Positions 8,490-16,062 of a DNA stretch of 64,000 nucleotides are shown one piece after another. The stretch's first letter is position 1. Each line of letters opens with the position of its first letter. The translations under genes were made by a program, and so were the position numbers. Source of the stretch: Nitrospirota bacterium (GTDB taxonomy: Bacteria; Nitrospirota; Nitrospiria; Nitrospirales; Nitrospiraceae). The notes beneath the pieces were generated by a model. It did not search any database and was not told where the DNA came from. It saw nothing but the letters and a program-made list of their open reading frames with translations. The stretch spans positions 1-64,000 of the forward strand of contig JAUSMA010000065.1 in assembly GCA_030645475.1 (NCBI GenBank), written 5' to 3'.

Positions 8490-8782
8490 CCCAGCAGGAG
8501 CATTTACTGACGTGTTTGATTGAAGAGTCATCAGAGGTTATCAAGGCCACATCGAAGGCGCTTCGGTTCGGCATCCATGGTTATTCCCATGCGTGGGATT
8601 CAACCGGAAAGTTCAACCGTGAGCAGATTCGCGCCGAGTTGCACGATTTAATGGGCGTCATCGAGATGCTGCACGATGAGGTGTTGTACATTCTGCCGTT
8701 TGACAGGAGTCTGATTGAGGCCAAGAAGATAAAGGTGCTGAAGTATATACAGCATGCACGGACGAATGGCTCGATCACGTAA
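8486..8782 (+). CDS. MazG-like protein (putative nucleotide pyrophosphohydrolase fold)
   Basis: A 98-residue, mostly helical protein starting MTQQEHLLTCLIEESSEVIK, with RAELHDLMGVIEML further on. The EExxE and ExxD spacing resembles all-alpha MazG-type NTP pyrophosphohydrolases common in phages. The start at 8486 overlaps the previous stop and has GAGGGGAAG upstream. An enzymatic role is inferred from these motifs only. Confidence 0.5.
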   Translation: MTQQEHLLTCLIEESSEVIKATSKALRFGIHGYSHAWDSTGKFNREQIRAELHDLMGVIEMLHDEVLYILPFDRSLIEAKKIKVLKYIQHARTNGSIT

Positions 8783-8837
8783 GAAATGTCTGGCTCTATT
8801 GCAAGAGGTCCATCCATGACGAAGAAGGCTGGAGTTT

Positions 8838-9098
8838 ATGCCGAAACTATACATCGACTTAACCGAAGATGAGCAGTGGTGGAACGGGAATGAGGCACGT
8901 CTATACATTGAGCCGTCAGCCAACGCCTCCATTCAGTTGTTGGGGATAGATGGGAACTATGAAAATATTTGCCAGGGGACATTTACGGGTAAAACGGAGC
9001 ACGATGTAAAGGCACAGGTGGAATCGTGGGCGGCACTGCAGTATCAACGTATTGCCGATGTGCTCAGGGATAATTTAGCGAAGGAGAATACGAAATGA
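8838..9098 (+). CDS. Small hypothetical protein, 86 aa
   Basis: Starts MPKLYIDLTEDEQWWNGNEARLYIE and looks like a beta-rich N-terminus followed by a helix. It overlaps the next gene by ATGA. A GGAG lies close before ATG 8838. No family recognised. Confidence 0.55.
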   Translation: MPKLYIDLTEDEQWWNGNEARLYIEPSANASIQLLGIDGNYENICQGTFTGKTEHDVKAQVESWAALQYQRIADVLRDNLAKENTK

Positions 9099-9367
9099 GT
9101 ATTGAGCATTATCCAGACGAGGCGAACGAGGCTGCAGCAGATGAAGCGTTGTGCGGAAACGCGACGGGTCCTGAGCCGTGGGCGAAGGAGGTCGAGGCAC
9201 AACTCAAGGCACTACAAGACGTACTCGTTGAAATCAATCCGAACAACCACGACCAAGAGGACACGGTGCCACGCGGTCGGGCTGGCTATGTCGACAGGCG
9301 CAATGCCAAGATATTCTCGACGCGCTGGACGCAATGGCAAAGGGAGGGAAGGGATGAGCGATGGTAG
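9095..9367 (+). CDS. Small hypothetical protein with EPWAKEV motif, 90 aa
   Basis: Acidic N-terminus, then GPEPWAKEVEAQLKALQDVL, a likely amphipathic helix. The bases coding for EPWAKEV recur in the gene at 10884-11057, suggesting a shared ancestor or a copied segment. It overlaps both neighbours. Function unknown. Confidence 0.5.
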   Translation: MSIEHYPDEANEAAADEALCGNATGPEPWAKEVEAQLKALQDVLVEINPNNHDQEDTVPRGRAGYVDRRNAKIFSTRWTQWQREGRDERW

Positions 9368-9599
9368 TAACCGTGTAGCGTGGAGCATTGACCTGAACGA
9401 TATGAGCTGCATTGTGTTCGCTCCAACAAGTGCGAAAGCTCGTTACATTGCGGTGCGTGGATATTGGGATGCGTATGGAAAGCGCAAGGGGGAATGGCCG
9501 AGAGCGACAGCAAAGCGGGAGCCTCGATTTGACAAGAGCGCAGTCTTATTTCCGCAGAATATTCCGTATTCACGGGATTACGTAGAAGGGACACGATGA
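9354..9599 (+). CDS. Small hypothetical protein, 81 aa
   Basis: Starts MSDGSNRVAWSIDLNDMSCIVFA at ATG 9354, with GGGAGGGAAGG just upstream. SAKARYIAVRGYWDAYG resembles small phage proteins that may bind nucleic acid, but no family is certain. It overlaps both neighbours. Confidence 0.55.
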   Translation: MSDGSNRVAWSIDLNDMSCIVFAPTSAKARYIAVRGYWDAYGKRKGEWPRATAKREPRFDKSAVLFPQNIPYSRDYVEGTR

Positions 9600-9910
9600 G
9601 CGACACACAGCAGGCGGCGATACGGTTGCTGGCAAGTTTACCCATGCCGTATCTGGATAATTTACCTGATGCCGTGGCGAGCACACAGTACGACACGGAC
9701 CTTGAGATTGCCGTACAATTCCTCACCCAGGCTGAACAGCGCGGCATGGAGCGGGCGGCGGGGATCGTGCGTGAAAAATGTGGTGCGTGTTCTGGTACTG
9801 GATATGGCCGAGTGAGCTGGGATGAACACGGTAATTTTGTAGATGGCGATGAGTGCGAACATTGCGGACGACCGGCCCAGGCGATTCGCCAGGCGAAGGA
9901 GAAGGCATGA
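9596..9910 (+). CDS. Small zinc-knuckle protein, paralogue of the 10370 gene
   Basis: A 104-residue protein starting MSDTQQAAIRLLASLP, with QAEQRGMERAAGIVREKCGACSGTGYG and a later CEHCGR. The N-terminus and the AEQRG...GMERA segment match the protein encoded at 10370-10693, so the two are paralogues. Four cysteines suggest a zinc site. ATGA overlap with the previous gene. Confidence 0.55.
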   Translation: MSDTQQAAIRLLASLPMPYLDNLPDAVASTQYDTDLEIAVQFLTQAEQRGMERAAGIVREKCGACSGTGYGRVSWDEHGNFVDGDECEHCGRPAQAIRQAKEKA

Positions 9911-10215
9911 GCGAAATCATCATACCATTCAGACCGTTCTTTAGTAAGCCAATGCGAGAGGGCACGAAGGTGATGACGTGTCGATCAAAGCGAATGGGGA
10001 AGCATGGCGATACGTTCCTCGCCTTCGGGGAAAACTTTCTCCTGACGCATGTGTTTCGCTGTCGCCTAGGGTACGTGGTCTCGGATGCGTTCATGCAGGA
10101 AGGATGCGCCAATCCCCAAGAACTGATTGAAATATGGAACGGTATTCACCCCACCGTTGGCTATGACCCAGAAGTGATTGTATGGGCACATTGCTTTCAC
10201 AAGGTGCATCCATGA
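9907..10215 (+). CDS. ASCH-domain-like protein
   Basis: A 102-residue protein. IIPFRPFFSKPMREGTKVMT, CRSKRMGKHGDTFLAFGENF and a C-terminal VWAHCFHKV follow the pattern of small ASCH/PUA-like beta-barrels, which bind RNA or modified nucleotides. Phage copies are common and usually of unknown role. ATGA overlap with the gene before; start at 9907. Confidence 0.55.
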   Translation: MSEIIIPFRPFFSKPMREGTKVMTCRSKRMGKHGDTFLAFGENFLLTHVFRCRLGYVVSDAFMQEGCANPQELIEIWNGIHPTVGYDPEVIVWAHCFHKVHP

Positions 10216-10373
10216 CGAACGCACAGGCCGCATTGAAGCTGTCAGAGAAGCTGAGTGACGCCATTTCCATGCTCATCATCCACGGCATCATCACGGATGG
10301 GGAGCGCGACAAAGCACGGAAGCGGCTTGATAAATGGGCAGCAGAGAACGGCTTGCAGCGAAAGGGGACATGA
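10212..10373 (+). CDS. Small hypothetical protein, 53 aa
   Basis: A helical protein starting MTNAQAALKLSEKLSDAISM and ending in a basic tail. It overlaps both neighbours by four bases, so it is probably translated by coupling. No family recognised. Confidence 0.5.
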   Translation: MTNAQAALKLSEKLSDAISMLIIHGIITDGERDKARKRLDKWAAENGLQRKGT

Positions 10374-10693
10374 TGACGGACACACAGCAGGCGGCGAGGG
10401 CATTATGGGCAGAATTGTCTATTAACAAGCCAGGAATCACGTATGCCGATAGGGTTTATACTATTGCCATCGCCCTCACCAAGGCCGAACAGCGCGGAGA
10501 ACAGAGCGGGATGGAGCGGGCGATACCACTGGCGTGCGAGGATTGCGCACACGGATCGCCCGTGGAGGAAAATTGGGATGGCCTGAGCGGATTTTACCAC
10601 TCCAGCCTGGAAGAGGGACATTGGCAATGTAAGGCTTCGTCGCTGCGCCAGCAGGCCCAGAGGGACAAGGAGGGGACGTGCGAGACACCATGA
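10370..10693 (+). CDS. Small protein, paralogue of the 9596 gene
   Basis: A 107-residue protein with MTDTQQAARALWAELS, TKAEQRGEQSGMERA, then CEDCAHGSPVEENW and HWQCKASSLR. The shared parts with the 9596 product are the N-terminus, AEQRG and GMERA. Cysteines suggest metal binding. ATG 10370 or 10373 may be used; AAAGGGG precedes both. Confidence 0.5.
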   Translation: MMTDTQQAARALWAELSINKPGITYADRVYTIAIALTKAEQRGEQSGMERAIPLACEDCAHGSPVEENWDGLSGFYHSSLEEGHWQCKASSLRQQAQRDKEGTCETP

Positions 10694-10887
10694 AGGAAGC
10701 AAACCAATTAGCTCGTAAGTTCTACGCACAGCTGGGTTATGTCGTGCCTGTTGGGTTTCGCTTCGATACGGCCACTCACCCTCAAGAACAGGCATGCTGG
10801 CGCATGGCTGAATTAGCCTACGATCACATCGAGGGTACTGAGTTGAGTGAGGCATTGGCGGAACAAGAAGAAGAGGAGGAGTTATGA
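10690..10887 (+). CDS. Small acidic protein, 65 aa
   Basis: Starts MKEANQLARKFYAQLGYVVP at ATG 10690, overlapping the previous stop. The C-terminus is a run of glutamates (EQEEEEEL). No family recognised. An upstream in-frame GTG at 10678 is less likely because of the ATGA coupling seen throughout this block. Confidence 0.5.
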   Translation: MKEANQLARKFYAQLGYVVPVGFRFDTATHPQEQACWRMAELAYDHIEGTELSEALAEQEEEEEL

Positions 10888-11057
10888 CCAACCAACCGAG
10901 TGACGCCAAGGGGCCTGAGACGTGGGTGCGGTATACGATCAATAAGATTATTCGCGAGGGCAATGACGATGAAGATTTCTACCTCGCCTCCCAAGTGGAG
11001 CCGTGGGCGAAGGAGGTCAAGGAATGGATCGAGGAATTGCAGGAGACTCGCCCATGA
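10884..11057 (+). CDS. Small hypothetical protein with EPWAKEV motif, 57 aa
   Basis: Reads MTNQPSDAKGPETWVRYTI and ends QVEPWAKEVKEWIEELQETRP. The EPWAKEV block is shared with the 9095 gene, and the DNA over it is nearly identical. AGGAGGAG precedes ATG 10884, and it overlaps both neighbours. Confidence 0.5.
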   Translation: MTNQPSDAKGPETWVRYTINKIIREGNDDEDFYLASQVEPWAKEVKEWIEELQETRP

Positions 11058-11236
11058 GCCTCGATAGGAAAGTGGTCTTACTGCGAGCCGCCTATGCGCT
11101 CATACTCAAATGCCCATCCGCTCAGGAAACCACCGTATTTTATGATGAAGCCGATTGTGACGGGCATTGCCTGATGGAGGATATTCAGACGGAAATAGAT
11201 ATGGAGATGTTGAAGTCGAACGCACACAGCGGTTGA
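11054..11236 (+). CDS. Small hypothetical protein, 60 aa; last gene of the left operon
   Basis: Starts MSLDRKVVLLRAAYALILKC and ends in an acidic segment with two cysteines. It closes the run of overlapping small genes; the next feature is a promoter/operator element. Function unknown. Confidence 0.5.
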   Translation: MSLDRKVVLLRAAYALILKCPSAQETTVFYDEADCDGHCLMEDIQTEIDMEMLKSNAHSG

Positions 11237-11253
11237 TCGAAGAAATAGTAGAG

Positions 11254-11306
11254 ATATGGGTTGCCACATGTACCGACATCGGCTAGAAACTAACACACCG
11301 GTTAGT
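11254..11306 (+). repeat. 53-bp element, copy 1 (identical to 21176-21228)
   Basis: These 53 bases are identical to 21176-21228, the only other full copy seen. The element contains a promoter-like TTGCCA, 17 bases, TAGAAA and ends in the palindrome ACTAACACACCGGTTAGT. Both copies sit directly upstream of a gene start. It is read as a duplicated promoter/operator. Confidence 0.85.
11289..11306 (+). promoter_or_regulatory. Palindromic operator site 1
   Basis: ACTAAC, six bases (ACACCG), GTTAGT. It ends 15 bases before ATG 11322 of the SF2 helicase. It abuts or overlaps the putative -10 (TAGAAA), a position suited to repressor or activator binding. Confidence 0.7.
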
Positions 11307-11321
11307 ATGAAGAAGGAGTTC

Positions 11322-12899
11322 ATGTCTTCCACGCTCCAACACGCGCCATCAGTACTCATGCATCACACCCTCCGTGCCTGGCAAGTGCAGGCCTTCGAGG
11401 CGATCACACAATCTGAATCCATAGACTTCTTAGCGGTGGCCACGCCGGGAGCTGGCAAGACGAAGCTCTCGGTTCGGGTCGTCCGTGAGTGGTTGGATCG
11501 GCGGATCATCCAGCGTGTCATTGTGGTGTGTCCCACCAATCACCTCAAAGGCCAATGGGCCAGAGCGGCCTCCGCGTCCCTCAATTTGGACCCCACCTTT
11601 TCGAACGATCAAACTGTTGAAGCGCGCGACTATCACGGCATCGTGGTCAGCTATCAACAGGTCTGTATGGCTCCGGCGCTCTATGCGAGGCTGTGCCAAG
11701 AGAAGCGCACGGCGGTCGTGTTCGATGAAATCCACCACGCCGGAGACGGCAAGGGATGGGGCGAAGGGCTCAGGATGGCCTTTGCATCGGCGGTCAAACG
11801 ATTGGCCACGTCCGGGACCCCATTCCGATCGGATGACAATCCCATTCCGTATGTACGCTATGAAGAGCAACGCAGTGTGCCAGACTTTACCTATGGCTAT
11901 GGAGAGGCGCTGAGAGACGGGGTCTGTCGGCGCATTCTATTCCCTGCCTACGAAGGACAATTGTCCTGGCGTTCCTCAGACGGATACGAAGTCAACGCTG
12001 CCACGTTTGGAGATCTGCTCAATCCCGTCCACATGCGTGAGCGGCTCAAGACCGCCATCATGCACCGAGATTGGTTGGGCGTGGTCATCAGCGATGCAGA
12101 CCGTCAACTCTCGACGATACGAGAGCAAGGGGCACGCGATGCGGGAGGGCTGGTAGTGGCCATGAATCAGGCCCATGCCCATCAAGTTGCGGCCTTGATC
12201 CTGGAAAAGACTGGGAGACAGCCGAGGATTGCCATCAGTGATGAACCGGCTGCCTCTCACATCATTAAGCAGTTTGCGAGTAGCGGTGATCGGTGGATGG
12301 TCGCCGTCAACATGGTCAGTGAAGGCGTCGATATTCCACGCTTACGGGTGGGTATCTATGCCACCAATGTGATGACGGAGATGTATTTCCGTCAGGTTGT
12401 CGGGCGCTTCGTGCGGATGCAAGCGGAGCACGGTCGCCGGCAACAGGCCTATCTCTACATTCCCCATGATCCCACGCTCGTGGAATATGCCATGGCGATC
12501 GAGGCTGAGCGGGATCACTACGTGCCCACTCCTGAGGAGGATCCCGGTACGCCGGTCATCTGGATCATGTCGGATGCGAGCCCGAGCGCCTATCTGGCGT
12601 TGGCCGGTATCGCTCAGGCGGTGTTTACCATCGGGGTCGATGTACCGCCGTCGCCTCCTGTCCCGTTCCCTGATCCTGCCGAACCCTTGCATGAAGTAAA
12701 AGGGCAGTTACGGGAGACGCATCGCCGATTGGTGGGACGAGTCTCCAAGCAATTCGGATTGGACCATCGGGCCGTGAATCTCGAACTGCACAAGCGGACG
12801 GGCGGATGGATCGATACGGCCACGATGACGCAATTAAAGAAACGGGTCTCTCAGTTGGAGTCCTGGTTGAAGACGGGGTATGACGGAGCTCGATCATGA
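11322..12899 (+). CDS. SF2 DEAD/DEAH-family helicase
   Basis: A 525-residue helicase of the phage UvsW/RadD-like type. Walker A is ATPGAGKT (near residue 40), motif Ia is VVCPTNHLKGQW, motif II is FDEIHHAG (near 134), motif III is SGTPFRSDD (near 163), motif V is SEGVDIP and motif VI is QVVGRFVR (near 357). It would unwind or remodel DNA during replication or recombination. AAGGAG precedes ATG 11322; ATG 11307 in the same frame overlaps the operator and is less likely. First gene after operator site 1. Confidence 0.87.
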   Translation: MSSTLQHAPSVLMHHTLRAWQVQAFEAITQSESIDFLAVATPGAGKTKLSVRVVREWLDRRIIQRVIVVCPTNHLKGQWARAASASLNLDPTFSNDQTVEARDYHGIVVSYQQVCMAPALYARLCQEKRTAVVFDEIHHAGDGKGWGEGLRMAFASAVKRLATSGTPFRSDDNPIPYVRYEEQRSVPDFTYGYGEALRDGVCRRILFPAYEGQLSWRSSDGYEVNAATFGDLLNPVHMRERLKTAIMHRDWLGVVISDADRQLSTIREQGARDAGGLVVAMNQAHAHQVAALILEKTGRQPRIAISDEPAASHIIKQFASSGDRWMVAVNMVSEGVDIPRLRVGIYATNVMTEMYFRQVVGRFVRMQAEHGRRQQAYLYIPHDPTLVEYAMAIEAERDHYVPTPEEDPGTPVIWIMSDASPSAYLALAGIAQAVFTIGVDVPPSPPVPFPDPAEPLHEVKGQLRETHRRLVGRVSKQFGLDHRAVNLELHKRTGGWIDTATMTQLKKRVSQLESWLKTGYDGARS

Positions 12900-13705
12900 C
12901 CGAAGCCGAGATATTGGAACTGATCAAGGCGCGCTATGCACCGGAGTCGTATGCCGTGCTGCCGCAAGTGCGAAACGGCACGGGTTTCACGCGGTCCGCG
13001 CGCACAGCCGATGCGATGGTGATGGGGCTCTGGCCCAGTCGCGGGTTGGAGTTGGAAGGGTTTGAAATCAAGACTTCGCGTGCCGATTGGCTGCGCGAGA
13101 TGAAGGCCCCGCAGAAGGCGGAGGACATCTTCGCGTATTGCGACCGGTGGTGGGTGGCGGTGGCGGATCGGGATATTGTCAAAGAGGGAGAATTGCCGAA
13201 GACCTGGGGCCTGATGGTCACGGGAGCCCGCGGGTTGTTGGTGAAGGTGGCTGCGCCGAAGCTCGAGGCGAAGCCCATGGACCGATTGATGCTCGCGGCG
13301 ATGCTGCGCAAGGTGCAGGCGTATTCGACGGACAATGCCATCATTGAGAAAGCGAAGGACGCGGCTGACAAGATGGGGTACGAACGCGGGTGCAAAACGG
13401 CGGAGGGAGTTCAGAAAAATATCGAGGCCCTCGAAACGATGATTCGCACGTTCGAGCGGGCATCTGGCGTCTCCATTCGTCGGGCGTGGGATATCGAAGA
13501 GATCGGCAAAGCCGTACAGATGGTTCGGAATGGGGCGCTGGTCAATGGTCGTGAGACCTTGCGCCATCTGGCCGAGTCCTCGAAACGACTGTCCGTGGAA
13601 GCCGAGCGAGAACTAGCGATCATTGATGCCCTGAACCTGGCGAGTCACCCACCGGCATGTCCTGAAGGCAAGGAGGCTGATGCGCATGATAGAAGCCCCT
13701 GTTGA
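12896..13705 (+). CDS. Putative PD-(D/E)XK nuclease-like protein (MmcB-like)
   Basis: A 269-residue protein. The N-terminal half holds TADAMVMGLWPSRGLELEGF, then EIKTSRADWLREM and YCDRWWVAVAD. The D, E and ExK residues are spaced as in restriction-fold nucleases of the MmcB kind. The C-terminal half is helical. It overlaps the helicase stop by ATGA, so the two may work together in DNA repair or recombination. The nuclease assignment rests on motif spacing. Confidence 0.5.
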   Translation: MTEAEILELIKARYAPESYAVLPQVRNGTGFTRSARTADAMVMGLWPSRGLELEGFEIKTSRADWLREMKAPQKAEDIFAYCDRWWVAVADRDIVKEGELPKTWGLMVTGARGLLVKVAAPKLEAKPMDRLMLAAMLRKVQAYSTDNAIIEKAKDAADKMGYERGCKTAEGVQKNIEALETMIRTFERASGVSIRRAWDIEEIGKAVQMVRNGALVNGRETLRHLAESSKRLSVEAERELAIIDALNLASHPPACPEGKEADAHDRSPC

Positions 13706-14015
13706 TGTACAACCCACAATCAGGAACGAGCTTGAGCGAGCCTATCGGAAGTGGCGAGACAGCAACCAGAAGGCCTACGACCTCTATGTGCGCTTTGCCA
13801 AAGAGGCGCTGCACTGTGGAAAACGATTCTCCATCAGTCTCTTGACGGAACGCATTCGCTGGGAAGCGAAGATGACCATGGGCAAGGACGAGGAAGGCTA
13901 TCGCATCAACAACAACTTTCGTGCGTATTTGGCGCGTGATCTCATGGAGCAGTGTCCGGAGCTCATCGGCATCATTGAGACTCGAACCATTCGTGGACGC
14001 CAGGGAGCCGTATGA
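13680..14015 (+). CDS. Conserved phage hypothetical protein, 111 aa
   Basis: Contains AYDLYVRFAKEALHCGKRFSI, then LLTERIRWEAKM and NNNFRAYLARDL. I associate this combination with a phage family of unknown function often near recombination genes. AAGGAGG precedes ATG 13680, which overlaps the previous gene in another frame. A basic C-terminus may bind nucleic acid. Confidence 0.5.
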   Translation: MRMIEAPVDVQPTIRNELERAYRKWRDSNQKAYDLYVRFAKEALHCGKRFSISLLTERIRWEAKMTMGKDEEGYRINNNFRAYLARDLMEQCPELIGIIETRTIRGRQGAV

Positions 14016-14212
14016 ACAACACTCGCATGAGCTTGTTGCGGGCGCGATGGCTGCGTTGGTGGCACGTCTGGCGGTACCAAAACGCCTCTTTGCCGGCAGT
14101 GAAAGTCAATGGCTACTGCGGAACGAAGAACGGCACACGAATAGCCCATCTGGCATGTACATGTGGGAAGGTCTTTTATGATGACCGCGAAGGGATAGGC
14201 TTGAAACCATGA
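14012..14212 (+). CDS. Small basic protein, 66 aa
   Basis: MNNTRMSLLRARWLRWWHVW, followed by ACTCGKVFYDD. Rich in Arg and Trp at the N-terminus, with a CTC pair. Coupled by ATGA to both neighbours. Function unknown. Confidence 0.45.
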   Translation: MNNTRMSLLRARWLRWWHVWRYQNASLPAVKVNGYCGTKNGTRIAHLACTCGKVFYDDREGIGLKP

Positions 14213-14712
14213 CGCGTGACCAACTGATGAAACTGACTCCAGGACCGGCGACGGATCTCGTAGTGGCAGAAGCGTTGGGAGATCTCGTGGTGCCTGGCGA
14301 TGTCGCGCAGGCGTTCTCTCGATCCTACGATGCGGCCTGGAGGATCGTCGAACATTTTCGCTCGCGCGGGTGGCTGGTCCGGGTTCAGGAAATGCCGACC
14401 GGCATGCCATGGCTCCACAACGACAAGCATGAAGTGCATAAGCGTTCGGTGTGCATTCTGTATCCAATGTGTGTTGGAGAAGATCCTTCGGACACACGCA
14501 TCAGTGCCTACGCGGATACGAGTTGTATGGCGATTATTCGCGCCTTGTTCATGTGCCAGGCGCTTCACCAGTCGGTTGAGGGACAGCCGACTTATTTACC
14601 AGGAGGGACTCATGGCGATGATCGACAAGAAGTACAAGATTCAGGCGGTGCAGGCCATCACGAAGGCGAAGCACACGGAGCAGGACTCCGTGTTGTTCCT
14701 CGCGAAGGATAA
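14209..14712 (+). CDS. Phage ABA sandwich-like domain protein
   Basis: The first 130 residues include LVVAEALGDLVV, AAWRIVEHFRSRGWLVRV and a C-terminal AIIRALFMCQALHQ, which resemble the small phage ABA-sandwich domain of unknown function. The last 34 residues overlap the next gene in another frame and look out of phase, so the functional protein may end near 14610, but no earlier stop exists in this frame. Confidence 0.5.
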   Translation: MTRDQLMKLTPGPATDLVVAEALGDLVVPGDVAQAFSRSYDAAWRIVEHFRSRGWLVRVQEMPTGMPWLHNDKHEVHKRSVCILYPMCVGEDPSDTRISAYADTSCMAIIRALFMCQALHQSVEGQPTYLPGGTHGDDRQEVQDSGGAGHHEGEAHGAGLRVVPREG

Positions 14713-14896
14713 GGCGTTGCCAGCCACATTGAGATTCTATAGCGAGGAATGCACGAGGCTGGGAGCCGCGAATGATCAACTTCAGGGGATTGAACTGCTG
14801 ATCGGGCGGGTGGAGGACTATCAAGCCAAGCACGCCAAAAAGGTGAAGGTGGCTGACATTGCGCCGGGGAAAGAAGCGAAGCGGGTATTGCAGTAG
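14612..14896 (+). CDS. Small hypothetical protein, 94 aa
   Basis: Starts MAMIDKKYKIQAVQAITKAK at ATG 14612 with AGGAGGGAC just upstream. It looks helical and rich in Lys and Ala. It overlaps the end of the previous frame by about 100 bases. Stop TAG at 14894-14896. Function unknown. Confidence 0.55.
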   Translation: MAMIDKKYKIQAVQAITKAKHTEQDSVLFLAKDKALPATLRFYSEECTRLGAANDQLQGIELLIGRVEDYQAKHAKKVKVADIAPGKEAKRVLQ

Positions 14897-14905
14897 ACCT
14901 CATCG

Positions 14906-14937
14906 GACGGCGCATGGATGAGAGTCTGTGCGCCGTC
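14906..14937 (+). terminator. Hairpin, 9-bp stem, 14-nt loop
   Basis: GACGGCGCA (14906-14914) pairs perfectly with TGCGCCGTC (14929-14937). It lies ten bases after a stop codon and before a new start region. There is no T-run after it, so a plain intrinsic terminator is not assured; it may be a processing or Rho-assisted site. Confidence 0.5.
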
Positions 14938-14939
14938 AA

Positions 14940-14960
14940 GACATATAATTTGAATATGTC
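14940..14960. promoter_or_regulatory. Inverted repeat upstream of HTH gene
   Basis: GACATAT and ATATGTC are perfect 7-bp arms separated by seven bases. The site is AT-rich, lies 27 bases before the start of a helix-turn-helix gene, and could be its own operator. No other copy was noticed. Confidence 0.45.
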
Positions 14961-14987
14961 GAGCGAGACATCGATAAAAGGACGTGC

Positions 14988-15239
14988 ATGAAGGCGAACG
15001 AACCTTGGATCACCGTCAAGCAAGCCGCGGAACGATTAGCCATGCACCGGAGCATGATCTATCGGCTGTTGAATCAGAAGGTGCTCCATCGCGTCTGGCT
15101 CATCATGCCCAATCCACGGGGTCTGCGATCAAAAGGGCGATTTGGCGTGTCCATGGACTCGATTGCGCAGTACGAACACAGTCTACGAATCGTGAATGAG
15201 CGGGAAGCGTCGGAGTTTCAGCACGCGAGGAAGGGATAA
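14988..15239 (+). CDS. Excisionase-like helix-turn-helix protein
   Basis: An 83-residue protein with WITVKQAAERLAMHRSMIYR followed by LLNQKV, the typical helix-turn-helix of excisionase/MerR-like small proteins. AAAGGACG precedes ATG 14988. It may regulate transcription, possibly through the inverted repeat just upstream. No integrase is seen beside it, so an excision role is not supported. Confidence 0.65.
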   Translation: MKANEPWITVKQAAERLAMHRSMIYRLLNQKVLHRVWLIMPNPRGLRSKGRFGVSMDSIAQYEHSLRIVNEREASEFQHARKG

Positions 15240-15243
15240 GGTC

Positions 15244-15519
15244 ATGAACCGTGAACAGACGAAGTATCTGAAGGATCGGCTGTCGAAGCTGAATAGCCGA
15301 AAATACGGTGAGTTGTGCTCTAGGAAGAGCACGCTACCTCAGCCGGTCGCCACTGCCAAGCGGATTGTGAAACAGTGGGAGGCAGAGCAGGCGAAAGAGT
15401 GTAGCCGCCGCAATGATCGCCTCAATGAGGCGTACTCGACAGCCATTCAGTCGATCATATTTGGTGAGCCAGGAGACGCACTCAAGGCGCTCAAGGAATT
15501 TGAACAGTTTAAGCCATGA
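15244..15519 (+). CDS. Small helical hypothetical protein, 91 aa
   Basis: Starts MNREQTKYLKDRLSKLNSRK; basic, charged and probably mostly helical, with AKRIVKQWEAEQAKECSRR in the middle. AGGAAGGGATAAGGTC precedes ATG 15244. No family recognised. Confidence 0.5.
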   Translation: MNREQTKYLKDRLSKLNSRKYGELCSRKSTLPQPVATAKRIVKQWEAEQAKECSRRNDRLNEAYSTAIQSIIFGEPGDALKALKEFEQFKP

Positions 15520-15593
15520 CGAAGAACCCAGAAGAGGTGCTGTGCCGGAAATGCCGGGAGAAGTTAACCAACCACGTGGGTGTGCATGGCTAG
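15516..15593 (+). CDS. Micro-ORF, 25 aa, CxxC
   Basis: MTKNPEEVLCRKCREKLTNH plus five residues. ATGA overlap with the previous stop, and its TAG overlaps the next start region. A single CRKC pair. It may be a real tiny zinc-binding peptide or a coupling leader for the next gene. Confidence 0.3.
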   Translation: MTKNPEEVLCRKCREKLTNHVGVHG

Positions 15594-16062
15594 ATTAACA
15601 GGGATGCAGAAGCTGCTCGCGAACTACGAGCATCCAGACGAAGACCCCGAAAACCTCCCCTATCGTTGGGCACTCATCGACGTGATTCTCATTGCCGGAC
15701 AGGATTTGACCGGACCGCGAGGGCGGGACATGCGCGAACCCTTTTGGTCGCGGTATGTGGTGCGGGCTATGCTGGATGCCTATCAGTGGTTTTTCGACGG
15801 TCTCTCAGAGGAGTTTCCTCTGTCATACGAGTGGTGCTGTGCCAATCTGGGGATGCCGCCAGAGGCCTGCCGTCGCTATCTGCGGAAACGGTATGCGCCG
15901 TATCTTTCGCGCATTGAACACACAATCAACATGGAGGCAGTGGATGGTCGCTATCGTACCCGGCTCGGCGTCTGGCAACGGGCTCAGTCTGTTCGAGGTC
16001 AGCACGGAGGGCGAGGCGTATTCGCCCGTTTCTATTCGAGACGAGGAACTCGACACCCCTGA
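15586..16062 (+). CDS. Hypothetical protein, 158 aa
   Basis: Starts MARLTGMQKLLANYEHPDED. It has RDMREPFWSRYVVRAMLDAY and YEWCCANLGMPPEACRRYLR. It is probably helical, and the last part hints at a DNA-binding helix pair. Its end overlaps the alpha-CTD-like gene by about 119 bases in another frame. No family recognised. Confidence 0.5.
   Translation: MARLTGMQKLLANYEHPDEDPENLPYRWALIDVILIAGQDLTGPRGRDMREPFWSRYVVRAMLDAYQWFFDGLSEEFPLSYEWCCANLGMPPEACRRYLRKRYAPYLSRIEHTINMEAVDGRYRTRLGVWQRAQSVRGQHGGRGVFARFYSRRGTRHP

Noticed and set aside
14988..15239. Excisionase of a lysogeny module
   Set aside because: The helix-turn-helix is excisionase-like but no integrase or attachment site was found in the window, so only a DNA-binding role is claimed.
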